DNA of 64,000 bases from Isoetes taiwanensis (lineage: Eukaryota > Streptophyta > Lycopodiopsida > Isoetales > Isoetaceae): assembly GCA_021234155.1 (NCBI GenBank), contig JAJEKV010000005.1:15187468-15251467 (forward strand), given 5' to 3'. The position numbers and the translations under genes were made by a program. Of the stretch, positions 43,260 through 58,716 are shown piece by piece. The notes under the pieces were generated by a model. That model had not been told where the DNA came from. It worked only from the letters and a program-made list of their open reading frames with translations, and did no database searches. How positions within the stretch are numbered: position 1 is the stretch's first letter; the number at the start of each line of letters is the position of its first letter.

Positions 43260-44340
43260 CTAACAGAGACCGACAGCCTATGAGACATCACAAAACACAT
43301 TCAAAGTTGTAAAAAGCGAGATCATCCAAAGGCGTCTCCTCGAGAATAACACATCGGGCTCTTCTATCTCTACCTCTTCTATCTTTTGTTTTTCCAAACA
43401 TTCATCCTCTCGTTGAGGATATCAACAATGCACTCCCTATAACTCGATCCCGGATACCGAAAACCCATCCAAAGAGACAAAGATCAATCCCATGTTTGGC
43501 TCTTACCTCAGAATAAGCGGACAACCGGCGTAGGACATGGGCCTCATCCTCCACCACTCTTTTCAAGCATGCACCTTTACAAGGTGCCTAAGATTATGTG
43601 CAATATCCGCCTTCCCATCTCCACACCGAAGTCTATGTGAACTTAGCCGTATTCTAGCAATTGTTTGCCTATGTTTCATCGATATCGCTCCACAAGATAG
43701 TGCGGTGGTGCATAGCAGGATTTATCTCGAGTCCTGTAGTATTCTTTCTTTGTACGGCTCCATGACTTGTCGAGGAAGCTCTTTTCGAACCCACCCTCAA
43801 TGTCTTCTTTGTGCATCTGTAATTCACGGATGTTCATCCCCACCCGTAAGCCACCGCCAATATCTCGCAGCATACCCAACCCTTTCTCTCGTTTCCTCCA
43901 TAGCAAAGTCTTGGTAGGCTATTGCTTGGCATACCATATTTGACTTTACACACATAGCTAAAAGTCTACACATTGCTTCGCTTCTAAGGGCATCATTCCA
44001 CACTCCACAAGCATCATGTCATTATGTATGTTTTGCATCTTCGGCCCCTAGCTCAAGCAGAAAGAATTTTTTGTATCTTTTCCACCTTTCTCCAACTATC
44101 ATTGGCAAGGTCCCGCCCACCACACTTCAAGAACCATAAAAGCAAGACCGTCCGAACAAGGACTTTATAGAGCATGCATTTCATCTCAAAGTTCCAAATG
44201 TCACTGCTCACACACTTCCTCTGCATAGCATAAAGAGCTTTTAGTCCAAAGATTTACTCAGGTTCAACTGCTTGATTCCAATTAGGCTCTTGTCTACAAT
44301 CAGCCCCAAGTATTTATAATTCTCCACAACTTCCACTTGT
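43260..44340 (-). pseudogene. LINE copy 1: post-RT region, degraded
   Basis: Minus-strand remnants between the polymerase motif and the 3' end. They correspond in order to YKYLGL..., WGPGL and LxSHxLGxExGRW blocks of the better copies. Individual residues are recognisable only in patches, and many stops are present. The antisense frame 43676-43906 falls inside this region and is partly real in frame. The CxxC...HxxxxC finger is not intact. Confidence 0.5.
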
Positions 44341-45435
44341 TTACCCTTAAAGGAGACATGGACATGGTCTGTTTTTTGTTCGGCCCCCAAAGACCACAAC
44401 TTTGGTCTTATCCAGATTTACCCGCATGCCTTTAGCGTTATGTAAATTTTCAAGCACATCTAAGTGTCTTTGAAGCCCTTGTATGCTTGGCGATAGTAGC
44501 ACCACATCATCCGAGATACAACAAAAAGCATAAGTATATACCGCGTAAAGCAAATGCACCATCTCCTCCATGTGCCCTTATCCAACTTTCAAGCTGGTCT
44601 ATAAAAAGGCCAAACGTGGTGGGTGACAGAGGACACTTCGCTTCCTCCCCATGTTACTTTCCACCACTTCGTTACACATCTCTACAAAGGGGGGATGATA
44701 ACCGGCATGTAAGAATCTTCTCATAAAGGATGTTTCTTGCGTGATGTCCGAAGTTCCTTTGGAATATCCAAGTCCACCAACCTTTGCCATAAATTTTGCT
44801 GTTTACCATGTCAAAAGCCTTGCTAAAATCCACAAAAACCGCATACATGGGCTTCTTTTTTCCAACTACCGAGTCCATCATTGCGCGAAGGGTGACCAAA
44901 TGATCGGTTGTAGACTTCTTAGGTCTGAAACCTGCTTGCCCTATTGCTCTGGCATTATGCTCTTCTGTCCACATGCTTATCTTCCGCTCAAGTATAGAGG
45001 CAAATAATTTCGCGTAGAGACTACCAACCATAATGGTGCATAAGTTACCGCAATGCACTCATCTCCCCGATTTATGTAGTGGCACCACCGTTGACCTGCC
45101 ATGTAGCAGAGCCATCTAGTGGCCATATTAAACATCTCCATCAATTTATTTGCAATTTCTTCCCCGCCCCATTTAAGCATTTCGGCCACCAGGCCATAAG
45201 CATCAGTAGCCTTGCCATTTGCCAATCTTTTGAGCCCCTCCTGAACATCCTCTATAGTAAAAGTAAGCAGATCATCTATATTGCACTTCTCTTCTGTCAT
45301 CTTAGCCTCCACCCCTGGTACATTATATAGCTTTTGCACATGTGCAATAAGCATATCCACCTGCAGCCCATTGCTCTTATGCTTCAAAGGTTTAAGCCCT
45401 GTTTCTAATTTCTTTGGGTCAACCAAATAGTTCAC
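44340..45435 (-). pseudogene. LINE copy 1: reverse transcriptase
   Basis: FTIEDVQEGLKRLANGKATD and LVAEMLKWGGEEIANKLMEM begin the RT. After a frame break come SLYAKLFASILERKISMW, QAGFRPKKSTTDHLVTLRAM and PMYAVFVDFSKAFDMVN (the first catalytic Asp motif). The second catalytic site reads ISDDVVLLSP instead of YADD. NLHNAKGMRVNLDKTKVVVF follows. Both catalytic aspartates of the xxDD pair are kept, but frameshifts at about 45060 and 44600 break the chain. Confidence 0.85.
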
Positions 45436-45492
45436 CTAGCATTTTCTCATGCTTATGATGTAGGTATGTCCGCTTTTTTGTGTTTGATCGGT

Positions 45493-46625
45493 TTAACATA
45501 TATTTTTTTCTTTCCCGGGATCCTTATCCAATACCGCTTTGAATCTCAATCGTTGCTGCTTACATTCTGTATCAAACCAACCATTACATGGTAGTCCCAT
45601 CCGTTGACGATGGGAAACAAAACATTCCTCCGCTGATTCAAGCAATATCTTGGTTAACGTATCACTCATATCGTGTATTGTGACAGGCCATATGCAAGAT
45701 AGCATTTTCTGGTCGCACATTTTGTCGTACTCAGGTGCTTTATTGTAATTGAGATGCATTCGCTTATTCTTGGCCAAGCTTTTCTGCTGCACATGCTGCC
45801 ATTGCACATGAATCGTGATGGATACTGGAACATGATCTGAGTTTTCGTTTTCATCACCAATGTGTACGCTAATAACCTGTTCTGTAAAAGAGGGCTTAGC
45901 AATAATGTAATCTACCACGCTTGCGTTTTTACATGTACATTTACCAGACCCTGGGTATCTATCTGCACCATTGAAAATTACCATCTCAAACCCGCTACAC
46001 AAGTGCAAGACATGACGTCCCTGAGGGGTTGGCCATTTCACCGTTTATCCGACACTGCTCCACCCGAGTTATCTTTAGTTCATCTTTATCCGGCATTTCC
46101 GGCCATTCTCGCTTCCCCATCCGAGTCTGACCATGGTCAGCCTCGATGATTTCAGATGCGACCATTAAAGTCTCCTAATAGCAAAATTTCCCCGCCGGAC
46201 TTAATGCTAATATATCCCTGTTCCAAATGGAAGAACGGGTCATCCTTGTCCAAATTTCCTTGTTATAAATGTGTGACTCCCTTTGGTGGAAATAACATCC
46301 CGCCACATATATTGTCCCATTCCCTCGCCAGTAATCCAATCCAAATGTATTATTTGATGATTTATGTGCCAACACTTCTACTGCATGTGCTATTTCATTT
46401 CTAGCATAACAAGCAATGCCTCCAGAGACTTTCAGTTTCCACCCTTTATTGTTCCATACAGAATGCAATAATTTAAAGCCATATATATCCACGGGAGCCC
46501 TTCTCTTCATGTTCATGTGTTTCCAAAAAAAGAAAATTACATCTATGTCTTTTAGCCAATCTACTATAGTACATATCTTACTATGCTTTAAAGTGTTTAT
46601 ATTCCAACAGACTAACCTGGCGGTC
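45493..46625 (-). pseudogene. LINE copy 1: APE-type endonuclease
   Basis: The N-terminus ARLVCWNINTLKHSK (near 46610) is followed by GGIACYARNEIAHAVEV, then LLLGDFNGRI (near 46150, in another frame), CTCKNASVVDYIIAKPSF and ENSDHVPVSITI. The SDH motif with its catalytic histidine is present. The domain nicks target DNA to prime reverse transcription. Breaks near 46530, 46180 and 46040 separate the pieces. Downstream, GLPCNGWFDTECKQQRLRFK is a linker also present in the copy at 63 kb. Confidence 0.8.
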
Positions 46626-46633
46626 GATATTTC

Positions 46634-47895
46634 CTATGCATCTTCTACCACCGCTTTTCCACCCCTCCAATAAGCCCGTTTACCAGCTGCTCTGGCCGCT
46701 TTCACCCTTGAGATATCTTCCTTCCTTTGCTGGAATTGAGCTCTAGTTAAATCGTCATTGATCCAAATATATTTGCCCTGAGCAATGCTCGCCGCATAAC
46801 CCCCGCTTTTAGCCTTTTGCTTGCATATTTCACCGAATATTTTTGTTCCATCGCCCCTTCTTCCCAATCCGATATGCATCCAGAATATCTACACTCAGAC
46901 TGCATGTTTCTCGCCAGAAAGTTTTTCTACCAATCGCACTAGTGTTCTCATTCTCTTCTTATATATTAAAATTATTTGCTTTCATCTCCTCTCATGCATG
47001 TCCTAGTTGCTCCATTTTCTCGATTCAAGATATCTATTGCTTCTTGGAAACCCTCATTGCTATTATACTCTTGGGTTAGCTGGTTCATTCCCTCGATAGG
47101 TGCGCCCCAAAATGCTCGCTTAGTTGTTGTTTCAGATTCGGAGGTCTCGTGTTTAGGGAATGCAAAGACTTCGTTCATACCTTGCAAGAGTTTCAACATC
47201 TCATTGCACGGAGTGTCGCCGCTTCCTTCCTTGCTTGCTCTCGCTTCTTTCCTAGATTGTTCCATTGAATCCAATATTTTCATCATTACTGCGGAGTACC
47301 GCTCACCACTATATCTCCCCAAACAGCCCAGAATTTGTCAACGCTAGGACCTCGGCTATTTGCCTCCTCCCATCCGTTCATTCGACCCGGCCCGTTGTGT
47401 TCCAGCCAAAGCATGCCCCCATCGTCCTATTTGCTTTTGCATCGGTAAGGCATAAAGAGGGTTTAGGAACCTATAAGGAAATGTTGTCGTTGTTTTCATT
47501 CCATTGGGTTCTGTCAGACCAGTGTTTTTGGATGCACTAGATGCCGTGTTTGGGGCCAGAACTGCTGCGTTTGGGATCGAAATAGGCACTCCTTCTGACC
47601 CATCGTCCATTTTTCCTGTTCCCGCTGTGTTTTGCTCCTGCAAAGAAACCGACATGCCTGTTTTCGGGGTTGTAGATTGCCTTCCGACATCAACATCGAG
47701 CTCTGAAGAGTCTGCATCAGACTCAATATCCGACCCAGTTATATGCTTGTTTTTCCCTTTCTCGGCTGATCTGCCAGGCTTTTTTAATTCATTCTTTTTC
47801 TTGGGGCTTGCTGCATCAGACTTGCACGCTGCTACAGTGGCAGGGCCACTCTTCGACCCACTGGCCCTCTCAGTTTCCTTCTTAGGTTTTGCCAT
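46634..47895 (-). pseudogene. LINE copy 1: ORF1-like protein
   Basis: It starts [18 protein letters not shown] at 47895 and is Lys/Ser/Asp-rich at the N-terminus (KKKNELKKPGRSAEKGKNKH; ESDADSSELDVDVG). After a frame change near 47340 it continues with KILDSMEQSRKEARASKEGS, CNEMLKLLQGMNEVFAFPK and NEGFQEAIDILNREN, ending at 46972. A further piece (46634-46879: IGLGRRGDGTKIFGEICKQK) may belong to the C-terminus. No RRM or CCHC knuckle is visible. ORF1 proteins usually bind LINE RNA; here that role is inferred from position only. Confidence 0.6.
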
Positions 47896-47901
47896 AGTTT
47901 C

Positions 47902-51608
<3,707 letters not shown>

Positions 51609-51654
<46 letters not shown>
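51609..51654. repeat. (GA)n microsatellite, junction 4
   Basis: 46 nt of GA between the start of copy 3 and the 3' end of copy 4. This is the shortest pure GA junction. Confidence 0.95.
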
Positions 51655-51656
<2 letters not shown>

Positions 51657-53334
51657 TGAAGTGTGTATTAAGTCTTTGGGAGGCCTAAAAGGCCTAAAAA
51701 GACAAACCCAATTTTAAGTACAATCGTAAAAGAGCAAATGAGTCTCAGATTCCTCATCTTGCTCGTCACTCTTACTAAATACGTCTTCTTCTTCAAGAAG
51801 ACTATTCAATCTTTTCAGACAAATCTCTCTATATTGTAGAAGTTCTATCAAATAAGCTCCAGTTTTCTCTCCCCCCAATGAGATGAAACTTTGGAGATCC
51901 TCAACCGGTATACCATGTTGGACACGGAGTAAATGGTACGCCCCACATCTGAATAGTGCATGTGCTTCATCTTCCACTTCCTCCTCGCCACATACCTTGC
52001 ACCATCTCTCAGATCTCGGGACTATATGTCCCCATCTACCTGTTTCCACTCCCAGATGATGTGAACTAAGGCGAATCCTGCCAAGTGTATGTCTTTTTTT
52101 TATCGAGATGTTATCTTCTAGATAATTAGCAGCTACTAGACATGGATTCATGTGTTGCTTGTATAGGATCATCTTTGTTTTAGGTTGAGACCACATTCTC
52201 TGTTGGACCTTATCCCGAACCCATTGCCTTAAATCATCATCTACTGTTATTGCCTCTTGCCATTGGATATCCCATCTACCCAACCAGCATACAACATCAT
52301 GAAACCATCCTTTTTCCTTACTAGCATAGAGAGCCTTGCTTGGGATCCTAGTGTCATCCATTTGAAGCACCTTTTTCAAAAATCGGATACACCGTATCAT
52401 GGCTTCTCCCTCTAAAGGTAACAAACCACATTCTGCCAATATCATTGGGTAGGGAGTTTGTGATTTAACCCCCAACTCGAGCCTTATGAACTTCTTCAAA
52501 ATCTGCTCAAGATCATCCCACAAACCTTGTGGAAGGCTAGGTCCCCAAATCTCACATCCATACAATGCCACACTTTGCACTAAAGATTCAAACAGGCTTC
52601 TTTTGAGTGGCCATGACCATAAATGAGCTTCTCTGCATAAGCTTTGCATGGCATAAAGCGCCTTGTGGCTCCCATCAACCCTTTGGGCAATGCAAGTATT
52701 CCATCTGTGATTTTTGTGAAAAATCAGCCCTAAGTATTTATAAGAATCACAAATACTTACCGGATTATTTTTGTATCTAAAAGAGGTCACCTGCTTGAGC
52801 GCCCTGTTGATCATAACATTCGCTTTTTCCGCATTTACTTGCATCCCGGCTGAATCACAAAACGGCCAGCCCATCCAAATGCGGCCGCATACACTCGAGG
52901 AGCGGCAGCAAAGATGACCACGTCATCTGCATACATCAGTAACTGCACTACAAAGTCATGAAGCATAACACCTTCTGGACAATTCTCCTGTAACCAGCTT
53001 TCCAATCCATCAATGAATAAGCCAAATAAAGTAGGGGACATCGGGCATCCTTGTTTTACTCCAATATTGCTCTCAATATATGCTGGATTTTCTAGTGACA
53101 ATGGGAAGGATAATTGTATCAATACTTTCTCATATAAGACCTGTACTGCTTCCTTATATTGAGTCGGGACCATAAGCTTATCCATCCGCTCCCATAGTTT
53201 CGACCTAGGCACTTTATCAAAAGCCTTTTTAAAATCGACAAAGGCCACATATACAGGTTTCTTTGTTCCCTTCACCGTATCAAATATCGTTTTCAATACT
53301 AGTAAGTGATCCAGAGTAGACCGACCAGCACGAT
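51655..53334 (-). mobile_element. LINE array copy 4, best-preserved ORF2 C-terminal half
   Basis: 5' truncated inside the RT (GRSTLDHLLVLKTIFD, about 53325). It then has YVAFVDFKKAFDKVPRSKLW, IGVKQGCPMSPTLFGLFID and the catalytic VQLLMYADDVVIF (near 52930). One single-base break at about 52855 separates this from an uninterrupted 386-codon frame (52874-51714). That frame has SYKYLGLIFHKNHRWN, LYGCEIWGPSLPQGLW, RIRLSSHHLGVETGRW, the finger WCKVCGEEEVEDEAHALFRC and an acidic C-terminus (LLEEEDVFSKSDEQDEESET). The 3' part has the perfect stem AGGCCT-AAA-AGGCCT (51681-51695) and ends CACTTCAGTTC at the GA tract. Confidence 0.92.
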
Positions 53335-53379
53335 GGAGGGAGAGAGAGGGAGAGGGAGAGGGAGAGGGAGAGAGGGAGA
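53335..53379. repeat. (GGGAGA)n-type purine microsatellite, junction 5
   Basis: About 45 nt of GGAGAGAGAGGGAGAGGGAG-like sequence. It is the diverged or variant equivalent of the GA junctions, between the start of copy 4 and the AAATG-repeat tail of copy 5. Confidence 0.9.
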
Positions 53380-54660
53380 TGAAATGAAAATGAAATGAAA
53401 TGAAATTATTATTATTACGTCTGTGAGACCATCAGGTCTATAAGACGTTCACATTTTATCAACCATTATTAAATATTATCTCATCCAATGCGTCCTCAGT
53501 CAGTAATACATTGGTCTCCTCCTCCTTTCTCTCTAATTCCTCCATTTCCTCGCTAAGTGGATTATTTTTAAGAAATCTCTCGGTATTTTAATGCATCTGC
53601 CAAGAAGTTGCCAATTTTTCTTGCTGGAAGCTCAATGCAACATGTCCACTGAGGTAATACTGTATCTATCTCGAATATTTGCGTAGGCTGGGCAATATAA
53701 AATTACATGTGCCTCGTCCTCTACTTCATCTGCTTCACATATCTTACAATATCACCTCATGTGGTATGTTACTCCATCGTCCAATTTCGGCTCCTAGCCT
53801 ATGAGAGCTTACTCGCATACGACAAAGTGTATGTCCATGGATGACTTTCCACCCAAATATTTAGCCTTATGCAGTATAGGATTCATTACCCTTCTATAGT
53901 ATTCTTTCTTTATTTATAGTACATTCCATGACTTATGCATCACACTTTCTTTCACCCATTCCCAAAGTCTCCTTTTGTGGTTTTCCAGATCATCCGGATT
54001 TAGACCCCATTTTCTCATCCAAGCTCTGCCGTCTGCATACCAACCCTTATCTATTGTGGCTTCCATGGCATAAAAAGGGATGCTACTTTCCCCTTTCACA
54101 TACTTCAGTTTATATAGGTACTGCATGAATCTATAGAGTGCTTCAGCTTCTAGGGGAATCATGCCACTTTCAGCCAAAAGCATATTGTAGGGTGTTTGCA
54201 TTTTTGTCCCTAATTCCATATGGAAGAATTTTTTCTGAACTTTTTCAATTTTTTTCCAATTGTCCATAGCAAGGCCAGGTCCCCATACTTCGCACCCATA
54301 TAGCACTATAGACTGCACCAATGTTTTAAATAATGTTCTTCTCATGTGGAATATCCATATCTCAGCCTTATTGCATTTCCTTTGCATCACATAGAAAGCC
54401 TTCATACCCCCCAACACCCTCTGCTCTATTGCTTGGTTCCAACTAGGGCTTTTATCAACCAATATGCCAAGATATTTATAGTTATCAACCACCTCTACCT
54501 TCTCTCCTTTATAATAGAATGCAAATTCATCTATTTTGTTCTTCCCAAAGATGATCATCTTTGTTTTAGCCAGATTTACCATCATACCTTTGTTTTCACA
54601 GAAACTTGATGGCGCATCCAAGTGATGTAACATGCCTTGTGGGTATCTGGACAAAAGCAC
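53380..54660 (-). mobile_element. LINE array copy 5 (first in the array), 5' truncated
   Basis: LINE similarity begins near 54660 (VLLSRYPQGMLHHLDAPSSF). It continues through CENKGMMVNLAKTKMIIFGK, NYKYLGILVDKSPSWNQ, LYGCEVWGPGLAMDNWKK and PYNMLLAESGMIPLEAEALY, with a stop at 53914. The remaining finger region (to 53500) is degraded. The 3' part has the perfect stem AGACC-ATCA-GGTCT (53426-53439), CACAGACGTAATAATAATAA and an (ATTTC)n tail. No microsatellite lies at its upstream end; an unrelated sequence with AAGCGTTTAAGCACTTTAAG joins there. Confidence 0.88.
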
Positions 54661-56590
54661 AATAGGGTGTAAAATCGCTAGTGGGGTACAACTTTTAGTG
54701 AAGCGTTTAAGCACTTTAAGTGCTGAAACTCGCGGACGTCGAAGCCCGTCACACCCTTCTCCCTCCTTTCCCCGGGCCAAAACTCGATCGTTGTTTCAAT
54801 GTTGATGATGGAGGCATGGAGGCGGATGATTTTCACAAAGATCGAGGTTCAGGTAATTCGGGGTGAAGCCCCACAGCAGGAAGAAACTTGGTTGGAAAAT
54901 AATGTCACGGATCGAGATTGGGATTCTCGCTTTGGACAAAGAAGTTGAACAAGGGAAAGATAAAATGGCACTGTGCAAAGGAGCATCTTCAAGAGAAGTT
55001 GGAAACACTTTCTGCCGAAAATCTACAAGAATTGTCACAACAAAGAAGTAAGAAAGCAACCGGCCCTTGCTTTTGCGCTTGAAAATTGCACTAGATCAAT
55101 ACTTGCATCCGAGGAACACAAAGTAAACCTGGCTGCATTTGTCGCGGCAATGCCAAAGATACCACAACAATAGACAAGTAAAAAAACAGAGGCAAATGTT
55201 GTAGCACATGTTAGGAAAACTGAAATGAAGGCAAAGCCAAAGGTGGCAAAACCGGATCAAATGAGACCGGGCTGCATGTGATGAAAACATAAAACCTTAG
55301 AGAATGCAAGACATGTGAGATTGAAAATTAGTTTTACTTATCACAAAGAACTGAAGCAAGAGGGAAGTGAGCTGAAAGGCAATGAGAAGGCCCTCAATTA
55401 TAGAAAATGATGTTGGAAGAGGCCGAGAACAGTTTAAGACAGCCACAAATGATTTGGCTACAAAACAGAGGAGTTCAAGCTTAATCCAAACCGTGGAGTT
55501 GGAGGCAAAAATTAAAGATTTGGAGCGCATCGGCCCGGATAGAAACCTGGCACAGAACAAGGTACAAAAAGCAATGAACCCTACATTTGTTAATGAGCGT
55601 GTCAAAGAAGAACGAGGAGACTTCCCTCGCAATTCCACATAAACAATTTGTGGAAGCTGAAATGGATACTCCCCGCGAACATTTAGCATCTTTACTATTA
55701 TAACGAGATAAGTTGTTAGTGGAAGATCCATTTTATACATGTTCAAGATGTGGTCCGAATTCACTAAAGCTTACAAGGTTAAGTTTATAATCGAATTGCC
55801 AACATGAGTATCATATAGCTTGTTGTTCATTGTTGAGAGGAGGACAATGTATTCATGGTTGCCCCCGAAAGGTGCCGAGGGTGTATTTGACGAGCTAGGT
55901 TTTGGCCATGTTGCGTGTGCTTCAAATAGTACACAAAAAAGGATGTGTTAATCCGACCGCAATTGAGGTCTCACCCTTCGTGGTTCAAAGAAGGACAATG
56001 GTGCCATTTGAAGATGCACAACACCGCAAAGTCCTATAGGAGTACAATCAATTATGACTGATTTGAATGCAACAACGTAACCACCACCACCAGCCTAAGA
56101 AGCTGTCCAAGAAGCTATAGAAGAAGTCAGAACACAAAGACCGCTTGTAAACACAAAGACCGCTTGTGGAAAAAAACAACAAAATCTCGATTGTACACAC
56201 CGAAGCACCTAAGGAAGTTGAGGGAGTAATTCCATCTGGATGAGGGCAACTTGGGTGAATATTTGCCAAAAGGAAAGGGCGTAAGAACAAAGAGGGGTAA
56301 GCCGGAGGATAGCAAAGAAGTTGTTCAGGCTACAAGAAAGAGAACAAGAAGTAGCTATGCAAAAGATCGAGGAAGCAGCCTCAATCATGACACCACACCT
56401 ATCAAGTGTGTTCAAGAAAATGCGTAATCGTGGCCTCAAGTTTCCTGTGAGCCCTGATGTTCAACAAGTGATTGCTGCCCTTAACAACCCCGAGGGTCAA
56501 GATGGGGGAATTGCTTGGGCAAACTTAGAAATAGTGTTGCTTAAAACATTGAATATTATTGATTTTCTTTTGTTGCATTCATCGTAGGAT
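54661..56590 (+). pseudogene. Unrecognised coding-like region
   Basis: No family can be named. Codon-like peptides occur across frames on the plus strand: KEHLQEKLETLSAENLQEL (about 54975-55035), RPSIIENDVGRGREQFKTA (55390-55450), VELEAKIKDLERIGPDRN and VQQVIAALNNPEGQDGG (56450-56510). Around 55735-55860 a Cys/His-rich stretch (YTCSRCG; CQHEYHIACC; CIHGCP) hints at a zinc finger but is not a complete known pattern. Frame changes and possible introns intervene. The phosphatase-like relic starting at 56740 on the same strand may be part of the same former gene. Confidence 0.3.
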
Positions 56591-56739
56591 TACCAGCTTG
56601 ATTCTGTTAGGTCGAGAATCCCGCTGTTGATACGTAAAGGTTTTCACATTCAACCCATTTTTCATTTTCATCTTCATCTATTTATTCATGTAGTAATTCC
56701 TGTTGTGTAGGTATTCGTGATGTTCCAACGCATTTCAAA

Positions 56740-57333
56740 TATTGATTTGGCAAGAAAAAAGATAAACTCATTGTCTTGGATTTAAATGGTGTGTTGGTAA
56801 AAACATTTGGTGCAAATGAACACATACGCTGGGAAGCAGGATTGACAATGACATACACTAGTAGAAAGAAAGTGATATTCGCACCGTAAGCGTTGTTCTT
56901 CTTGAAGACTTTGTTACGTATGTTGTGTTGGTATATGGTCATCAATGCAACTCTCTAATGTGGACCGCAAGTACTATGTCCGCATTTGAGGGACAGATTT
57001 CAATTTGTATGGGGACAGAAAAATGTGTGCGCATTCGCCACCACCCTAACAAACCCGGGTCGGCCCTACCATGATGAAGCCACTTGAGAAAATATATGAG
57101 TCATACCCAAGATTCAAAGGTAAGACTTTGCTTCTTGATGATTCATTATACAAGTCTTACCTTAGCAGCCCCTCGAAATTTTATGTACCTGCATTCAAGA
57201 TGGATGTCTATGATGAAGTTCTAACAAGCATTCTCACCCCAAAGATAGAAGAAATACTGCAGGCCAAGACTGAGAAAAAAATGAAGTTACTGGTGAGAAC
57301 ACACACAGATACAAGCCCTGGCCTAAGACGATA
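56740..57333 (+). pseudogene. FCP1/NIF-type phosphatase relic
   Basis: KLIVLDLNGVLVKTFG (about 56763-56810) corresponds to the catalytic DxDxT/V motif of FCP1-like (NLI-interacting factor, CTD-type) phosphatases, with the second Asp replaced by Asn. After frame changes come IWSSMQLSNVDRKYY, FQFVWGQ followed by KC, then PGRP. MKPLEKIYESYPRFKG follows, then TLLLDDSLYKSYLSSPSKFY and PAFK, matching the family's late motif (K-P-L...NTLLIDDS-x-Y-K). The altered catalytic Asn and breaks near 56890 and 56995 indicate a pseudogene. An intact plant family member would dephosphorylate phosphoserine, often on RNA polymerase II. Confidence 0.65.
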
Positions 57334-58173
57334 GAAAGATTATGAAGCTATGCTTGAAAGACTTTTCGAAAACAATTGCAATCGGGCCGTTTGTGGAGGA
57401 ATTGGAGAAGGTTTATGGTGATGAAGATTGTCATTCTCCATTGCTGTGATTAAGCATGAGACATTTATGATTATTGGCCTGATTGTCATTTATTTAGGCC
57501 AAGGAATCCTACACTTTTCATGTACCATCTTTATCTTAATTTAAGACTGTTTTTGCTATATTGTTTATGTAGTTCAATGCGGGACTTGTCTATAAGTTTT
57601 GCTATAATGTTTATATCTACTTCAATGCCGACCGCAAGGGATGCTTAAAACTTATCAAGTGCTTAAAAAAAATTGCCCGCGAAGTGCTAGTCCTGTATGA
57701 GTCTTAATGGCGATAATCGCTTATTGTCATGTAGTGACAATTACTTTTATGTAGTTGCTTAACGCCAGCAGAATGTGAATGTCATCAAGCGCTTACCGCC
57801 ATGCGCTTAAGGTGCACGGTTTACCGTTAAGCTATATAACCGCTTTTAAAGCTAGTTGTTTATTGCATAAGTGTCAGGTGTTCCAAAGTTTACTCACAAG
57901 CATCGCTGAAAACTAATTAAAATGCTTAGTGTTTGAAACTAATTAAAGAGCTAGATAATCGCTACACATTCAAGCTGAATCTGAATGGACTGCATAAGAA
58001 TTCAAACTTCATAAATTTGATAGATAGACAAAAATAACATTTGATAGAGAAACAAAAAACTTTGATAGAGACAACAAAAAAAGTTTGATAGAAACAAGAT
58101 TTCTTACAAAAAAAAGGCCCTCAGGCCAGTGTACACATGTTATAAACAAAATTTTTTACAAAAAAATTGGCCC
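57334..58173. other. Non-coding with TTAAGC/AAGCGC-type short repeats
   Basis: No gene. Short motifs TGCTTAAAA, AAGCGCTTACCGCC and GCGCTTAAGG recur at 57640-57830. Similar AAGCG/TTTAAGCAC words occur at 54690-54730 and 58865-58910. These could be remains of transposon ends (see findings). Confidence 0.35.
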
Positions 58174-58716
58174 TCAGCCGTCTGTCTTCGAGTGTGGTGT
58201 CTTCTTCGGGGGTGTCTTCTTCAGGGGTGTCTTCGTGGGGGTGTCTTCTTCAGGGTGTCTCTGCTGGAGGAGAACAAGAAAAAAAAAAAAACGTCGGAGG
58301 CAAGCTGGAGGCCCTTCATTCTCCATCTGCAACACCAATAACAAAAAATTGATTAAACAAATGAAAATGAAAAATTGATTAAAGAAAACAAATGAAACAT
58401 GCATACCATTTATGAGCGCCCTGAACTCCTCCAAGTCGGCCGATTCGTCTTCAATTTCAGGATCCTCTTCTTCTTCTTCTTCAGGGACTTCTTCATCAGA
58501 TTCGTCTTCTTCATCTTCTTCCCCTACCCATCCTTGCAGAACTGCAGTGACATATTCCTGCGAAGACATTTCCGATTCCTCATTTTTTGATTCCTCATAG
58601 GAATCAGAAGAATCGGAATCGGAATTAGAAGAAGGTTCTTCAAATTGAGAGGCAGTAGAGTGGGCAGGAGAGGAGGCAAGTACTTGAGGCAAAGGTGGGA
58701 AGAGTGGAGGGAACAC
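58174..58716 (-). CDS. Hypothetical acidic protein frame
   Basis: Unrecognised. The 180-codon minus-strand frame has an acidic low-complexity region (EEDEEDESDEEVPEEEEEED) and a Ser/Asp/Glu-rich segment. It ends with short repeats of EEDTP/KKTPPKKTP coming from a GTGTCTTCTTC minisatellite on the plus strand (58195-58260). An intron with consensus ends is possible (58327-58406, GTATGC...TTGCAG), which would shorten the product. Composition alone can produce such a frame, so coding status is uncertain. Confidence 0.3.
   Translation of the reverse strand: MFPPLFPPLPQVLASSPAHSTASQFEEPSSNSDSDSSDSYEESKNEESEMSSQEYVTAVLQGWVGEEDEEDESDEEVPEEEEEEDPEIEDESADLEEFRALINGMHVSFVFFNQFFIFICLINFLLLVLQMENEGPPACLRRFFFFLVLLQQRHPEEDTPTKTPLKKTPPKKTPHSKTDG

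Noticed and set aside
58174-58716. Confident protein-coding gene for the acidic frame
   Set aside because: Low-complexity GAA/GAG runs and a minisatellite can produce it by chance; no homologous domain, and the possible intron would change the frame.
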